Source of the DNA: Mycolicibacterium malmesburyense
GTDB taxonomy: Bacteria > Actinomycetota > Actinomycetes > Mycobacteriales > Mycobacteriaceae
Length of the DNA: 64,000 nucleotides
Assembly: GCF_001050015.1 (NCBI RefSeq)
Contig: NZ_CVTB01000269.1
Coordinates: 1 to 64,000 of the forward strand
Direction of reading: 5' to 3'
Shown: one piece after another, positions 25,723-33,940 of the stretch
Position numbering within the stretch: the stretch's first letter is position 1
How the letters are laid out: each line of letters begins with the position of its first letter
Notes under the pieces: model-generated
Told to the model about the DNA's origin: nothing
The model's database searches: none
Seen by the model: the letters and a program-made list of their open reading frames with translations, nothing else
Translations under genes and position numbers: made by a program

Positions 25723-26373
25723 ATGGCCAAGCCGAGCGGACGGGCGGCGGCGGGCGCCACCCGTACGGCCGAGGCCGCCGACGCCGATCCCCGGCCCAAG
25801 CGCTTCATGAAGTCGGCGTTGGCCATCCTCGGTGAAACCGGTCGCACCGATTTCACCGTGCTCGAGGTCGTCGAGCGGTCGAAGACGTCGCTGCGATCCT
25901 TCTATCAGCACTTCACTACCAAGGATGAACTGCTCCTCGCGCTGGTCGACAAGATCATGTCCGAGTCGACCCGGCGCTGGCGCGAGGAGACCGCCGAACT
26001 GCCGGCCGCCTCGGCCCTTCGCGTCCTCATCGACCGGATCTGCACCCCGCCCGAAACCACCACCCAGGACAAGGTCAACCGCGGCCTGACCAACTACAAC
26101 GACCGCCTCGCCGAGACGCTGCCGCGCGAGTACGCCCGCGTGCTGTCCCCGGTCTACGAGCTGATCACAGACATCATCAACCGCGGCATCGCCGAGGGCG
26201 TGTTCCGGTCGGACATCAACGTCGATGCCCGGGCCGCGCTGATCATGCAGTCGTCGCTGGGCGCCATCCGGCTGCAGGTGCTCGGCGCGGAACTCAGCGG
26301 CGTGCCGGTCGGCGCCGACGACATCTACGACTTCTGCCTGAGCGGGCTCACCGGCCCCAACGACCGCGCCTGA
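25723..26373 (+). CDS. TetR/AcrR family transcriptional regulator
   Basis: A 216-residue TetR-type regulator. The N-terminal helix-turn-helix is FMKSALAILGETGRTDFTVLEVVERSKTSLRSFYQHFTTKDELLLALVD, with the recognition helix in the TSLRSFYQHF part. The rest is an all-helical ligand domain with no known signature. ATG 23-bp after the operator region is chosen because GGAAGG lies 8 bp before it; a GTG at 25714 is possible. Two identical-arm palindromes flank the gene, suggesting autoregulation and control of the thioesterase on one side and the amidohydrolase/acyl-CoA dehydrogenase operon on the other. The inducer is probably an acyl-CoA of that pathway. Confidence 0.9.
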   Translation: MAKPSGRAAAGATRTAEAADADPRPKRFMKSALAILGETGRTDFTVLEVVERSKTSLRSFYQHFTTKDELLLALVDKIMSESTRRWREETAELPAASALRVLIDRICTPPETTTQDKVNRGLTNYNDRLAETLPREYARVLSPVYELITDIINRGIAEGVFRSDINVDARAALIMQSSLGAIRLQVLGAELSGVPVGADDIYDFCLSGLTGPNDRA

Positions 26374-26435
26374 CCTGCGTTGCTCGAGCCGAGAACCGGC
26401 CTCTCCAGGGCAGCTGTTTCTGCTGGTCCGAAAGT

Positions 26436-26450
26436 GGTAATGTCATTACC
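26436..26450. promoter_or_regulatory. TetR operator copy 2 (GGTAATGTCATTACC)
   Basis: The same GGTAA-N5-TTACC palindrome as at 25679-25693, with one base different in the spacer. It lies 34 bp before the amidohydrolase ATG, where a bound repressor would block the promoter. Confidence 0.8.
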
Positions 26451-26483
26451 ATAAGCAGCCAAGCAGACTTTCAGGAGGCGAAA

Positions 26484-27707
26484 ATGGCACGCCAGCTTCC
26501 CTATCCGGTGTTCGACGCCGACAACCACTTCTACGAGCCCAAAGAGGCGCTGACCAAGTTCCTCCCGGACCACCGCAAGCACGTCATCGACTACATCGAG
26601 GTCCGCGGCCGCACCAAGATCATGGTGCGCAACCAGGTCAGCGACTACATCCCGAATCCGACCTTCGAGGTCGTCGCGCGGCCGGGTGCCCAGGAGGAGT
26701 ACTTCAAGCACGGCAGCGGCGGCAAGAGCTTCCGCGAGGTGATGGGCAAGCCGATGAAGGCGATCCCGGCGTTCCGCGAACCGGGCGCACGCCTTGAGGT
26801 GATGGACGGCCTTGGCCTGGACTACTCGCTGATGTTCCCGACCCTGGCCAGCCTGGTCGAGGAGCGGATGAAGGACGATCCCGAACTCATCCTGGACGTC
26901 ATCCACGCGCTCAACGAGTGGATGTACGAGACGTGGCAGTTCAACTACGAGAACCGGATCTTCTCCACCCCGGTGATCAACCTCGGCATCGTCGATCGCG
27001 CGCTCGAGGAACTCGAGTGGTGCCTGGAGCGCGGCGCCAAGACCGTGCTCGTGCGGCCCGCGCCGGTGCCTGGGGTGCGCGGCACGCGTTCGTTCGGGCT
27101 GCCCGAGTTCGACCCGTTCTGGGACGCGTGCGTCAAGGCCGGCATCCCGGTCTCGATGCACGCATCGGACTCCGGTTACGCCGAGTACCTCAACGACTGG
27201 GAGCCCGCGGACGAGTTCCTCCCGTTCAAGCCGACGGCGTTCCGCATGGTGTCGATGGGCAAGCGGCCGATCGAGGACTCGATGGCCGCGCTGGTGTGCC
27301 ACGGCGCCCTGTCCCGCAATCCCGATTTGCGGATCCTGTCGATCGAGAACGGAGCCGACTGGGTGCCCTACCTGTTCAAGCAGTTCGAGGGCACCTACAA
27401 GAAGATGCCTCAGGAGTTCCCCGAGGATCCGATCGAGGCGTTCAGACGGTGTGTGTACGTCGCGCCGTTCTGGGAGGACGATTTCGCCAAGATGGCCGAC
27501 CTGCTCGGCGTCGACCGGGTGATCTTCGGATCGGACTGGCCGCACCCGGAGGGTCTGGCCGAGCCGACACACCTGATCGACGACCTGCAGGGCCTCGACG
27601 AGGAGGGTCAGCGAAAGGTCATGGGCGGCAACATGATCGATCTGTTCAAGGTGCCCAACGAGATCGTGCACAACCCGGACGTGCCCGCGCTCGTCATCCC
27701 CGCCTGA
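26484..27707 (+). CDS. Amidohydrolase 2 family TIM-barrel metal-dependent hydrolase
   Basis: A 407-residue amidohydrolase_2 protein. The N-terminal DADNHFYEP supplies the first metal-binding His, VSMHASDSGY the middle His, and IFGSDWPHPEG the late Asp. This family includes decarboxylases and ring-cleavage-product hydrolases as well as amidases. The position upstream of two acyl-CoA dehydrogenases points to catabolism of a CoA-linked compound rather than an amide. ATG 26484 has an AGGAGG ribosome binding site 6 bp upstream. The gene is preceded by a TetR-type operator. Confidence 0.9.
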   Translation: MARQLPYPVFDADNHFYEPKEALTKFLPDHRKHVIDYIEVRGRTKIMVRNQVSDYIPNPTFEVVARPGAQEEYFKHGSGGKSFREVMGKPMKAIPAFREPGARLEVMDGLGLDYSLMFPTLASLVEERMKDDPELILDVIHALNEWMYETWQFNYENRIFSTPVINLGIVDRALEELEWCLERGAKTVLVRPAPVPGVRGTRSFGLPEFDPFWDACVKAGIPVSMHASDSGYAEYLNDWEPADEFLPFKPTAFRMVSMGKRPIEDSMAALVCHGALSRNPDLRILSIENGADWVPYLFKQFEGTYKKMPQEFPEDPIEAFRRCVYVAPFWEDDFAKMADLLGVDRVIFGSDWPHPEGLAEPTHLIDDLQGLDEEGQRKVMGGNMIDLFKVPNEIVHNPDVPALVIPA

Positions 27708-27721
27708 ACCCAGGCACCGTC

Positions 27722-27759
27722 GCGAAACGTGCGTGTCGAAGACCGACACGCACGTTCGC
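27722..27759 (+). terminator. Hairpin inside the amidohydrolase/acyl-CoA dehydrogenase operon
   Basis: GCGAAACGTGCGTGTCG (27722-27738) pairs with CGACACGCACGTTCGC (27744-27759) apart from one bulged A, with a 5-nt loop. It starts 15 bp after the amidohydrolase stop and ends 20 bp before the next start, in the same direction. It may cause partial termination or protect the upstream mRNA end. Confidence 0.55.
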
Positions 27760-27779
27760 ACGACTACGAAAGAGAGTCC

Positions 27780-28928
27780 GTGAGCGACAGCGGAAACAAC
27801 GGCACGAACCCCGAGGTGCTGCTCTTCGCCTCGACGACGCAGTCTTTCCTCGAAAAGGAAGTGCCGCTGAGCCGAATACGCGAGATGCACGACGCCCAGA
27901 CGTCGTTCGACCACGGCTGGTGGCGCCGGGCCGTCGAACTCGGCTGGACCAGCCTGCTGGTCCCCGAGGAACTCGGCGGCGGCAGCGTTTCCGGCAACGG
28001 TGTCAAGGATCTGGCGCTGGTCGCCGAGATCGCGGGCAAGACAGTCGCTCCCGGTCCGTTGCATCCGGTCAGCACGGTGCTCGCCGGGCTGACCGAAGCC
28101 CCGGCCGGCCATGAGGACACCATCGCGGCGTTGGTCGCCGGCGAGGCGATCGCCACCTGGGCGGTGTACGAGCCCGGGCGTGCGTGGTCGCCGCTGACGC
28201 CGTCTACCACCGCCACCGTGACCGCGAGCGGCTTCCGCATCGACGGTGTCAAAGACCGTGTGGAGGCCGGCGCGGACAGCGGATTGTTCTTGGTGACGGC
28301 GCGATCCGACGACGGTGTGCGGCAGTTCCTGGTGCCCGCGGACACGCCGGGTGTGCGCGTGGAGCCGCAGCGCTCGATCGACATGGTCAAGAGCTATGCG
28401 CGCGTGCACTTCGACGGTGTCGAGGTCGACGCGGGCGCGGCCGTCGGCACCGCCGAGCAGGCGCCGACGCTGATCGAGCGGCAGTCCCAGATCGCCGCCG
28501 TGCTGCAGTGCGCCGAGGTCATCGGAATCCTCGACACGGTGTTGGCCTTCACGATCCAGTGGGGATTCGACCGGCACAGCTTCGGCCGGCCCCTCGGTTC
28601 GTATCAGGCGCTCAAACACAAGTACGCCGACCTGAAGATCTGGTTCGAAGGGTGCAGGGCCACCACCAACGCCGCGGTGACCGAGGTGGCGACGAGGAGC
28701 CCAGACGCGGCGATGGCGGTCAGTGTCGCGAAATCCTATGTGGGCGAATACTCTCCGGGCATGCTGCAACTGTGCGTGCAGTTGCACGGCGGCATCGGGG
28801 TGACGTGGGAACACGATCTGCACCTGTTCCTGCGGCGCGCCACGCTGTACCGCTCGATGTTCGGCACTCCCGAGGACCACAACCTGCGCGTGTACTCGCT
28901 CACCAAAGACCTGGAGCAAGCGTCATGA
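27780..28928 (+). CDS. Acyl-CoA dehydrogenase (FadE-like), probable subunit 1 of a heteromer
   Basis: A 382-residue acyl-CoA dehydrogenase-like flavoprotein, with helical N-domain (HGWWRRAVELGWTSLLVPEELGGGSV), a beta domain, and a C-terminal helical domain FDRHSFGRPLGSYQALKHKYADLKIW. The ending LHGGIGVTWEHDLHLFLRR has a glutamate where heteromeric mycobacterial FadEs carry the catalytic base. The start is GTG 27780 behind a GAAAGAGAG ribosome binding site. It overlaps the second dehydrogenase gene by 4 bp. Adjacent coupled fadE pairs in mycobacteria often form alpha2-beta2 enzymes acting on bulky substrates such as steroid CoA esters. Confidence 0.88.
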   Translation: MSDSGNNGTNPEVLLFASTTQSFLEKEVPLSRIREMHDAQTSFDHGWWRRAVELGWTSLLVPEELGGGSVSGNGVKDLALVAEIAGKTVAPGPLHPVSTVLAGLTEAPAGHEDTIAALVAGEAIATWAVYEPGRAWSPLTPSTTATVTASGFRIDGVKDRVEAGADSGLFLVTARSDDGVRQFLVPADTPGVRVEPQRSIDMVKSYARVHFDGVEVDAGAAVGTAEQAPTLIERQSQIAAVLQCAEVIGILDTVLAFTIQWGFDRHSFGRPLGSYQALKHKYADLKIWFEGCRATTNAAVTEVATRSPDAAMAVSVAKSYVGEYSPGMLQLCVQLHGGIGVTWEHDLHLFLRRATLYRSMFGTPEDHNLRVYSLTKDLEQAS

Positions 28929-30196
28929 CCGAGACGACATCGAGATCGGCTCTGGACCCGACCGCCACCATCGCGGAGTCGGTGGAGGAGTTCGCCGCCC
29001 GGGCCCAGGCCTGGCTCGCGGAGAACATGCCGCCGATCGATCCGAACAACCCGCCCGAACACGACCGCGGCGAGGAGGAACCGTGGCAGCGTGCGCGGGA
29101 GCTCCAAAAGCGGTTGTGGGACGGCGGATTCGCCGGAATCTGCTTCCCCAAGGAGTACGGCGGGCTGGGGCTGCCGATCGCCTACCAGAGGGCGTTCGAC
29201 AACGTCTCGCGCTGCTACGAGCTGCCGATCATCCTGAACACCCCGACGTTCACGATCTGCGCGGCCACCATCCTGGACACCGGCAGCGAGGAACAGAAGC
29301 GTCAGCACATCTCCGCGGCCCTGCGCGGCGAGGAGGTGCTGGTGCAGCTGTTGTCGGAACCCAGCGGCGGCTCCGACCTGGCCGGGGTGATCACCCGTGC
29401 GGACCGCAAGGGCGACAAGTGGGTGATCAACGGCGCGAAAACCTGGAGCACAAGCGCTTTCGCCGCCGACTACGGGCTGATGCTCGCCCGCACCGACTGG
29501 GACGTGCCCAAGCACGAGGGCTTGACCATGTTCCTGGTGCCCATCAACAGCCCGGGCATCACGCTGCGGCGCATCAAGCAGGTCAACGGCTCGGTCGAGT
29601 TCTGCGAGGAGTTCTTCGACAACCTCGAACTCGGTGACGACGCCGTCGTCGGTGAGGTCAACGCGGGCTGGCACGTGGCGTCGCGCCAGCTCTATCACGA
29701 ACGGCGCGCGGTGGGCGGCGGCTCGGAGTTCGCCAGTGGCATCGGCGCCGAGGGCAAATCCGACCTGCCGATCAACTACGTCGACCTGCTCGAGAAGATC
29801 GGCCAGCCCGACAACGAACGCCTGCGCGAGATGGCCGGCCGCGCACTGGTGCACCGGACCGTCCGCGAACAGCTGATCGATCACGTGTACCACGGTGTCC
29901 TCGACGGTTCGCTGCCTCCGGCGGCGGGTTCGATCATCCGCATCGCGCACGCCGACGTTCACCATCTCGAGTTCGACACCGCCCTGGCGATCACCGGCAG
30001 CGCGGGCGTCGTCGACGTCGACGAGGACCTGATCCGTTACGGCGAGCGATACCTGGGCCGGCAGGCCGCCGCGCTCGGCGGCGGCACCACCGAGATCGCG
30101 CGCAACATCATCGGCGAGCGCGTGCTGGGCTTCCCCCGCGAACCCGCCGCCGATCGCGGCGTGCCGTTCAAAGAGGTCAAGCGCAACCGGGGCTAA
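28925..30196 (+). CDS. Acyl-CoA dehydrogenase (FadE-like), probable subunit 2 of a heteromer
   Basis: A 423-residue acyl-CoA dehydrogenase. FAD-binding and substrate-domain motifs are clear: GFAGICFPKEYGGLGLPIAYQ, LLSEPSGGSDLAGVITRA, WVINGAKTWSTSAFAADYG and a C-terminal LGGGTTEIARNIIGERVLGFPRE. It starts ATGA over the stop of the first dehydrogenase, so translation is coupled. Its substrate-binding middle region (NAGWHVASRQLYHERRAVGGG) is typical of the longer FadEs. Expected to oxidise the alpha-beta bond of an acyl-CoA; the substrate is unknown. Confidence 0.92.
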   Translation: MTETTSRSALDPTATIAESVEEFAARAQAWLAENMPPIDPNNPPEHDRGEEEPWQRARELQKRLWDGGFAGICFPKEYGGLGLPIAYQRAFDNVSRCYELPIILNTPTFTICAATILDTGSEEQKRQHISAALRGEEVLVQLLSEPSGGSDLAGVITRADRKGDKWVINGAKTWSTSAFAADYGLMLARTDWDVPKHEGLTMFLVPINSPGITLRRIKQVNGSVEFCEEFFDNLELGDDAVVGEVNAGWHVASRQLYHERRAVGGGSEFASGIGAEGKSDLPINYVDLLEKIGQPDNERLREMAGRALVHRTVREQLIDHVYHGVLDGSLPPAAGSIIRIAHADVHHLEFDTALAITGSAGVVDVDEDLIRYGERYLGRQAAALGGGTTEIARNIIGERVLGFPREPAADRGVPFKEVKRNRG

Positions 30197-30216
30197 GTTC
30201 CTCGCGCTAGAGCGCG

Positions 30217-31236
30217 CTAGAACAACGTGGGCTGTAGGGGCTCGGCTGGCGCCGGTGCGGGCGATGGTTCCGCGGCGCGAAACGAGCGGCGGTCCGGCGC
30301 CAGCCCGTGCTTGGCGACGAGCGGTGCGGCCCTGTCGTGCAACATCTTTCGATAGTCCGACGGCAGATACGCGCCGCGGCGGTACAGCTCGCGGTACTTC
30401 GGCAGCAGCTCGGGGTGTGAGCCGGCGAGCCAGTTCATGAACCAGCCGCGGGTGGAACCGCGCAGGTGCAGCCCGAACACGGTGACCCCGGTACCGCCCG
30501 CCGCCGCGATCTGGCCGAGCAACGAGTCGAGGTGGTCGGCCGAATCCGTCAGGTGCGGCAGCACCGGTGCGACCATCACATGGCAGTCCAGCCCGGCCTC
30601 GCGGATCGCCTCGATCATCCCGAGGCGCGCCTGCGGTGACGGCGTACCCGGCTCGACCTCCTTGTGCAGCACCGGATCTCCGATTGCGAGCGAGACCGCC
30701 ACGCTGACGTCCACCTGACGCGCCGCCTCGCGAAGCAGCGGCAGGTCGCGACGCAGCAGCGTGCCCTTCGTCAGGATCGAGAACGGCGTGCCGGAGTCGG
30801 TCAGCGCCGAGATGATCCCGGGCATCAGCGCGTAGCGGCCCTCGGCCCGCTGGTACGGGTCGGTGTTGGTGCCCAGCGCCACCGTCTCGCGTTGCCACGA
30901 CCGCCGCGACAGCTCGCGACGCAACACGTCGGCGACGTTGGTCTTGACCACGACCTGGCTGTCGAAGTCGCTGCCGCTGTCGAGATCGAGGTACTCGTGC
31001 GTCGGCCGCGCGAAGCAGTAGCGGCAGGCGTGTGAGCAACCGCGGTATCCGTTGACCGTGAACCGGAACGGCAACATGGAGGCGTTCGGCACCTTGTTGA
31101 GCGCCGATTTGCACAGCACCTCATGGAAGGTCATGCCCTCGAACTGCGGCGTCCGCACGCTGCGCACGAAACCGATACGCTGCAGTCCGGGCAGCGCACC
31201 GTCGTCGACGCCGACGCCCTGACCATCCCACCGCAT
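30217..31236 (-). CDS. Radical SAM protein, spore photoproduct lyase-like (Rv2578c family)
   Basis: A 339-residue radical SAM enzyme. The cluster motif CxxxCxxC is in GYRGCSHACRYCFARPTHEYL, followed by the SAM-binding GTNTDPYQRAEGRYALMPGI and ILTKGTLLRRDLPLL. This subgroup (Rv2578c in M. tuberculosis, from memory) resembles the SplB-like Rv2578c family of uncertain reaction. A perfect mycobacterial SOS box lies 10 bp before the ATG at 31236, so the gene should be LexA-controlled and a role in DNA damage repair is plausible. It shares that box with the divergent helR-like gene. Confidence 0.9.
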   Translation of the reverse strand: MRWDGQGVGVDDGALPGLQRIGFVRSVRTPQFEGMTFHEVLCKSALNKVPNASMLPFRFTVNGYRGCSHACRYCFARPTHEYLDLDSGSDFDSQVVVKTNVADVLRRELSRRSWQRETVALGTNTDPYQRAEGRYALMPGIISALTDSGTPFSILTKGTLLRRDLPLLREAARQVDVSVAVSLAIGDPVLHKEVEPGTPSPQARLGMIEAIREAGLDCHVMVAPVLPHLTDSADHLDSLLGQIAAAGGTGVTVFGLHLRGSTRGWFMNWLAGSHPELLPKYRELYRRGAYLPSDYRKMLHDRAAPLVAKHGLAPDRRSFRAAEPSPAPAPAEPLQPTLF

Positions 31237-31245
31237 ACACTCGAT

Positions 31246-31261
31246 TCGAACTCACGTTCGA
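31246..31261. promoter_or_regulatory. SOS box (LexA site) TCGAACTCACGTTCGA
   Basis: A perfect match to the mycobacterial/actinobacterial LexA site TCGAAC-N4-GTTCGA. It lies in the 73-bp gap between the divergent radical SAM gene (ATG 31236) and the HelR-type gene (GTG 31310), so it could regulate either or both. Confidence 0.9.
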
Positions 31262-31309
31262 TAGGATGTCAAGGTCGACGCGCGCGAGCGGTGAACAGAA
31301 AGGGGCGGG

Positions 31310-33487
31310 GTGCCGAGCGAGGGCTACGACGACGAACTGCGGTCCGAGCAGCGCTACATCGACGGACTGTATGCGCGTCTCGACGCGGAACGCGCGCGGG
31401 TGCGCAAGCACTACGAGGCGGCGCTGCGCGGTGACGGCGGCTCACTCGTCGACCGGGACGCCGAGGTCCGCGCGGTGGCCAAGCGGATGAACCGGCTCAA
31501 CGTGGCCGACCATGGGCTGTGCTTCGGCCGGCTGGACAGCGTCACCGATGAACGCCTCTACATCGGCCGGATCGGCCTGATGGACGAGGCCAACGACTAC
31601 GAACCGCTGCTGCTCGACTGGCGCGCCCCGGCGGCGAGGGCCTTCTACGTCGCCACCGCGGCCAACCCGGAGGGCATGCGCCGGCGCCGCCAGTTCCACT
31701 CGATCGGGCGCCGCATCACCGACTTCACCGACGAGACCCTCGGCAGGCCGACCGAGGGCGCGCAGGGAGACGCGGCTCTGCTGGCGGCGGTCAACGCGCC
31801 GCGCGGCGACGGCATGCGCGACATCGTCGCGACCATCCAGGCCGAACAGGATGCGATCATCCGGCTCGACCACCCCGGCGTCTTGGTCATCGAGGGCGGT
31901 CCGGGTACGGGCAAGACCGTCGTCGCGTTGCACCGCGTCGCGTACCTGCTCTACACGCAGCGCGAGCGGATGGAGCGCCACGGCGTGTTGGTGATCGGCC
32001 CGAACACCGCGTTCCTCCGACACATCGACCGCGTGCTGCCCTCGCTCGGCGAAACGAACGTCGTCTTCATGACGACCGGCGACCTGGTGCCCGGCCTGCC
32101 GGCCACGGCGCAGGACGCGCCCGATGCCGCGCGGGCCAAGGGCTCGTTGACGATGCTCGACGTGTTGGCCGCCGCCGTCGCCGACCGTCAACACGCGCCC
32201 GAGGAGCCGATCCCGATCAAGCTGGCCGACGTCACCGTGCGGATCGACGCCGAGACGGCCGAGTGGGCCATCCAAGAGGCGCGCGAAGGCGGCTTGCCGC
32301 ACAACGACGCCCGCGCGGTGTTCGTCGACGTCGTCACCTGGGTGCTCACCGAGCGCGCGATCGCCCGCATCGGCAAGGGCTGGCTGACACGTGACGACAA
32401 GGCCGCGTGGGAACACCTGCGCGCCGAACTGCTCGACGAACTCGGTGACCACGACGCGTTCACCGCCGCCCTCGACGAACTCTGGCCCGAGTTGACGCCG
32501 GAGACGCTGCTGGCCGGGCTCTACGAGTCCCCCGAACGACTCCGCGCCGCGGGTGCCGACAAGTGCCTGCTGCGCGCGCAGGGCGACGCGTGGACGGTGT
32601 CGGATGTGCCGCTGCTCGACGAACTGGTCGACCTGCTGGGCGGGATCAAACCCGACGCCGCCGCCGAGCGGGAACGCCAGGAGGAGGCCGCTTACGCCGC
32701 GGGCGTGCTGGACCTGATGGTGGCCCGCGAAGACCTGATGGACGACGAGGATCACCTGATCGCCGCCGACCTGCTCGACGCCGAGGAGCTCGCCGAACGG
32801 TTCGTCGAGCGCGACAACCGCGACCTCGCGGAACGCGCTGCGGCAGACCGTGATTGGACGTATCGGCATGTCGTCGTCGACGAGGCGCAGGAGCTGTCCG
32901 AGATGGACTGGCGGGTGCTGATGCGCCGCTGCCCCAGCAAGTCGTTCACCGTGGTCGGCGACCTCGCGCAACGCCGTTCGGCCGCCGGCGCACAGTCGTG
33001 GGGCGCGATGCTCGATCGATATGTGCCCGGTCGCTGGGTCTACCGGCCGCTGTCGGTGAACTACCGGACGCCCGCCGAGATCATGGACGTCGCCGCCGGC
33101 CTGCTGGCCGAGTTCGCGCCCGGGGTGCTACCACTCGAATCGGTGCGCGCATGCGGAGTCCGGCCATGGGCGCGGCTCGTCGGCGACGACGAACTACCCG
33201 GCGCGATCGAAGAGTTCCGCCGTGACGAAGACATGCGCGAGGGCACCAGCGTCGTGATCGGGCCGCCGGGTATGGGCGGAACCGTGTCCCCTTCGCAGAC
33301 CAAGGGATTGGAGTTCGACGCGGTTCTGGTCGTGGAGCCGGGCCGGATTCTCGCCGACGGTCCGCGCGGGGCCGCCGATCTGTACGTTGCGCTCACCAGA
33401 GCGACACAGCGGCTCGGCGTATTGCACACCGAGCCGCTGCCACCCACGTTGAGCGGACTGTCCGAACTGCAGACCGTGGCCGACTGA
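31310..33487 (+). CDS. helR: HelR/HelD-type RNA polymerase recycling motor ATPase
   Basis: A 725-residue UvrD-like (superfamily 1) ATPase of the HelD class. The N-terminal coiled arm (YDDELRSEQRYIDGLYARLDAERARVRKHYEAAL) enters the RNA polymerase channel in known HelD structures. The family signature IGRIGLMDEANDYEPLLLDWRAPAARAFY follows. Walker A GGPGTGKTVVALHRVAYLLY is near residue 195, Walker B VVVDEAQELSEMDWRVL near 521 and a late DLYVALTRATQRLGVLH motif closes the helicase fold. Proteins of this size displace stalled RNA polymerase from DNA and, in the HelR group, protect it from rifamycins. GTG 31310 has an AAAGGGGCGG ribosome binding site. The promoter holds an SOS box. Confidence 0.87.
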   Translation: MPSEGYDDELRSEQRYIDGLYARLDAERARVRKHYEAALRGDGGSLVDRDAEVRAVAKRMNRLNVADHGLCFGRLDSVTDERLYIGRIGLMDEANDYEPLLLDWRAPAARAFYVATAANPEGMRRRRQFHSIGRRITDFTDETLGRPTEGAQGDAALLAAVNAPRGDGMRDIVATIQAEQDAIIRLDHPGVLVIEGGPGTGKTVVALHRVAYLLYTQRERMERHGVLVIGPNTAFLRHIDRVLPSLGETNVVFMTTGDLVPGLPATAQDAPDAARAKGSLTMLDVLAAAVADRQHAPEEPIPIKLADVTVRIDAETAEWAIQEAREGGLPHNDARAVFVDVVTWVLTERAIARIGKGWLTRDDKAAWEHLRAELLDELGDHDAFTAALDELWPELTPETLLAGLYESPERLRAAGADKCLLRAQGDAWTVSDVPLLDELVDLLGGIKPDAAAERERQEEAAYAAGVLDLMVAREDLMDDEDHLIAADLLDAEELAERFVERDNRDLAERAAADRDWTYRHVVVDEAQELSEMDWRVLMRRCPSKSFTVVGDLAQRRSAAGAQSWGAMLDRYVPGRWVYRPLSVNYRTPAEIMDVAAGLLAEFAPGVLPLESVRACGVRPWARLVGDDELPGAIEEFRRDEDMREGTSVVIGPPGMGGTVSPSQTKGLEFDAVLVVEPGRILADGPRGAADLYVALTRATQRLGVLHTEPLPPTLSGLSELQTVAD

Positions 33488-33520
33488 GCGGCCGTCTCAC
33501 CCGCGCCTACCGCGGCGCGA

Positions 33521-33940
33521 TCACCACTGGCTCAGCTGGCACTGCACCGTGTAGGTGCCGTCCTGCTGCACCGCCACCTCACCGTCGATCGCGATCTCGC
33601 AGTGCGGGTTCGGAGAGGCCTGCATGGCGTGCACGCCGGTGCTCGCGGTGAGGATCCCCCACTGCGGGTCCTCCATCGTCGTCTCGAAGACCCACGGCAC
33701 ACCCGGCTGGAGGACCACTTCCTCCTTCTTCAGGTACGCGTACGCGTCGGCGTTGTAAGCCTCCTTGCTCGGAGGCTGGGCAATCAGATAGTTGAGCTGG
33801 AAGTCGGCGGGGGCCGTTGACGTCAGCGTGTAACGGACCACGTGGCCTTCCGACTGGGCATCGGCGGTCGCGTGGCTGACCGCGACTGATGCCGCCGCCA
33901 CCATGAACGCCGCCCCGACCTTGGCTGTAGCTGTTCGCAT
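33521..33940 (-). CDS. Secreted protein with MmpS-like core
   Basis: A 139-residue protein with a cleavable-looking signal peptide ([29 protein letters not shown], likely cut after ADA). The mature part begins [20 protein letters not shown], has [15 protein letters not shown] and ends with two cysteines in [17 protein letters not shown] and TVQCQLSQW. This spacing resembles the extracytoplasmic beta-sandwich of MmpS/MmpL accessory proteins, but there is no membrane anchor and no mmpL gene nearby. I therefore name no function. The start is ATG 33940; a longer reading frame adds an implausible basic leader. It is divergent from urtA with 245 bp between. Confidence 0.72.
   Translation of the reverse strand: MRTATAKVGAAFMVAAASVAVSHATADAQSEGHVVRYTLTSTAPADFQLNYLIAQPPSKEAYNADAYAYLKKEEVVLQPGVPWVFETTMEDPQWGILTASTGVHAMQASPNPHCEIAIDGEVAVQQDGTYTVQCQLSQW

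Noticed and set aside
26325..28919. An 864-codon open frame on the minus strand across the amidohydrolase and first dehydrogenase
   Set aside because: Same reason: antisense to motif-rich genes, with no recognisable domain.
30197..30216. Short GCGCTAG direct repeat between the dehydrogenase and radical SAM stop codons
   Set aside because: Too short, and no stem of more than a few base pairs. Not counted with the gene-end hairpins.
28736..31114. A 792-codon open frame on the minus strand across the second acyl-CoA dehydrogenase and the radical SAM gene
   Set aside because: It is opposite to well-supported genes and its translation is Arg/Ala-rich without any domain. It is a high-GC shadow frame.
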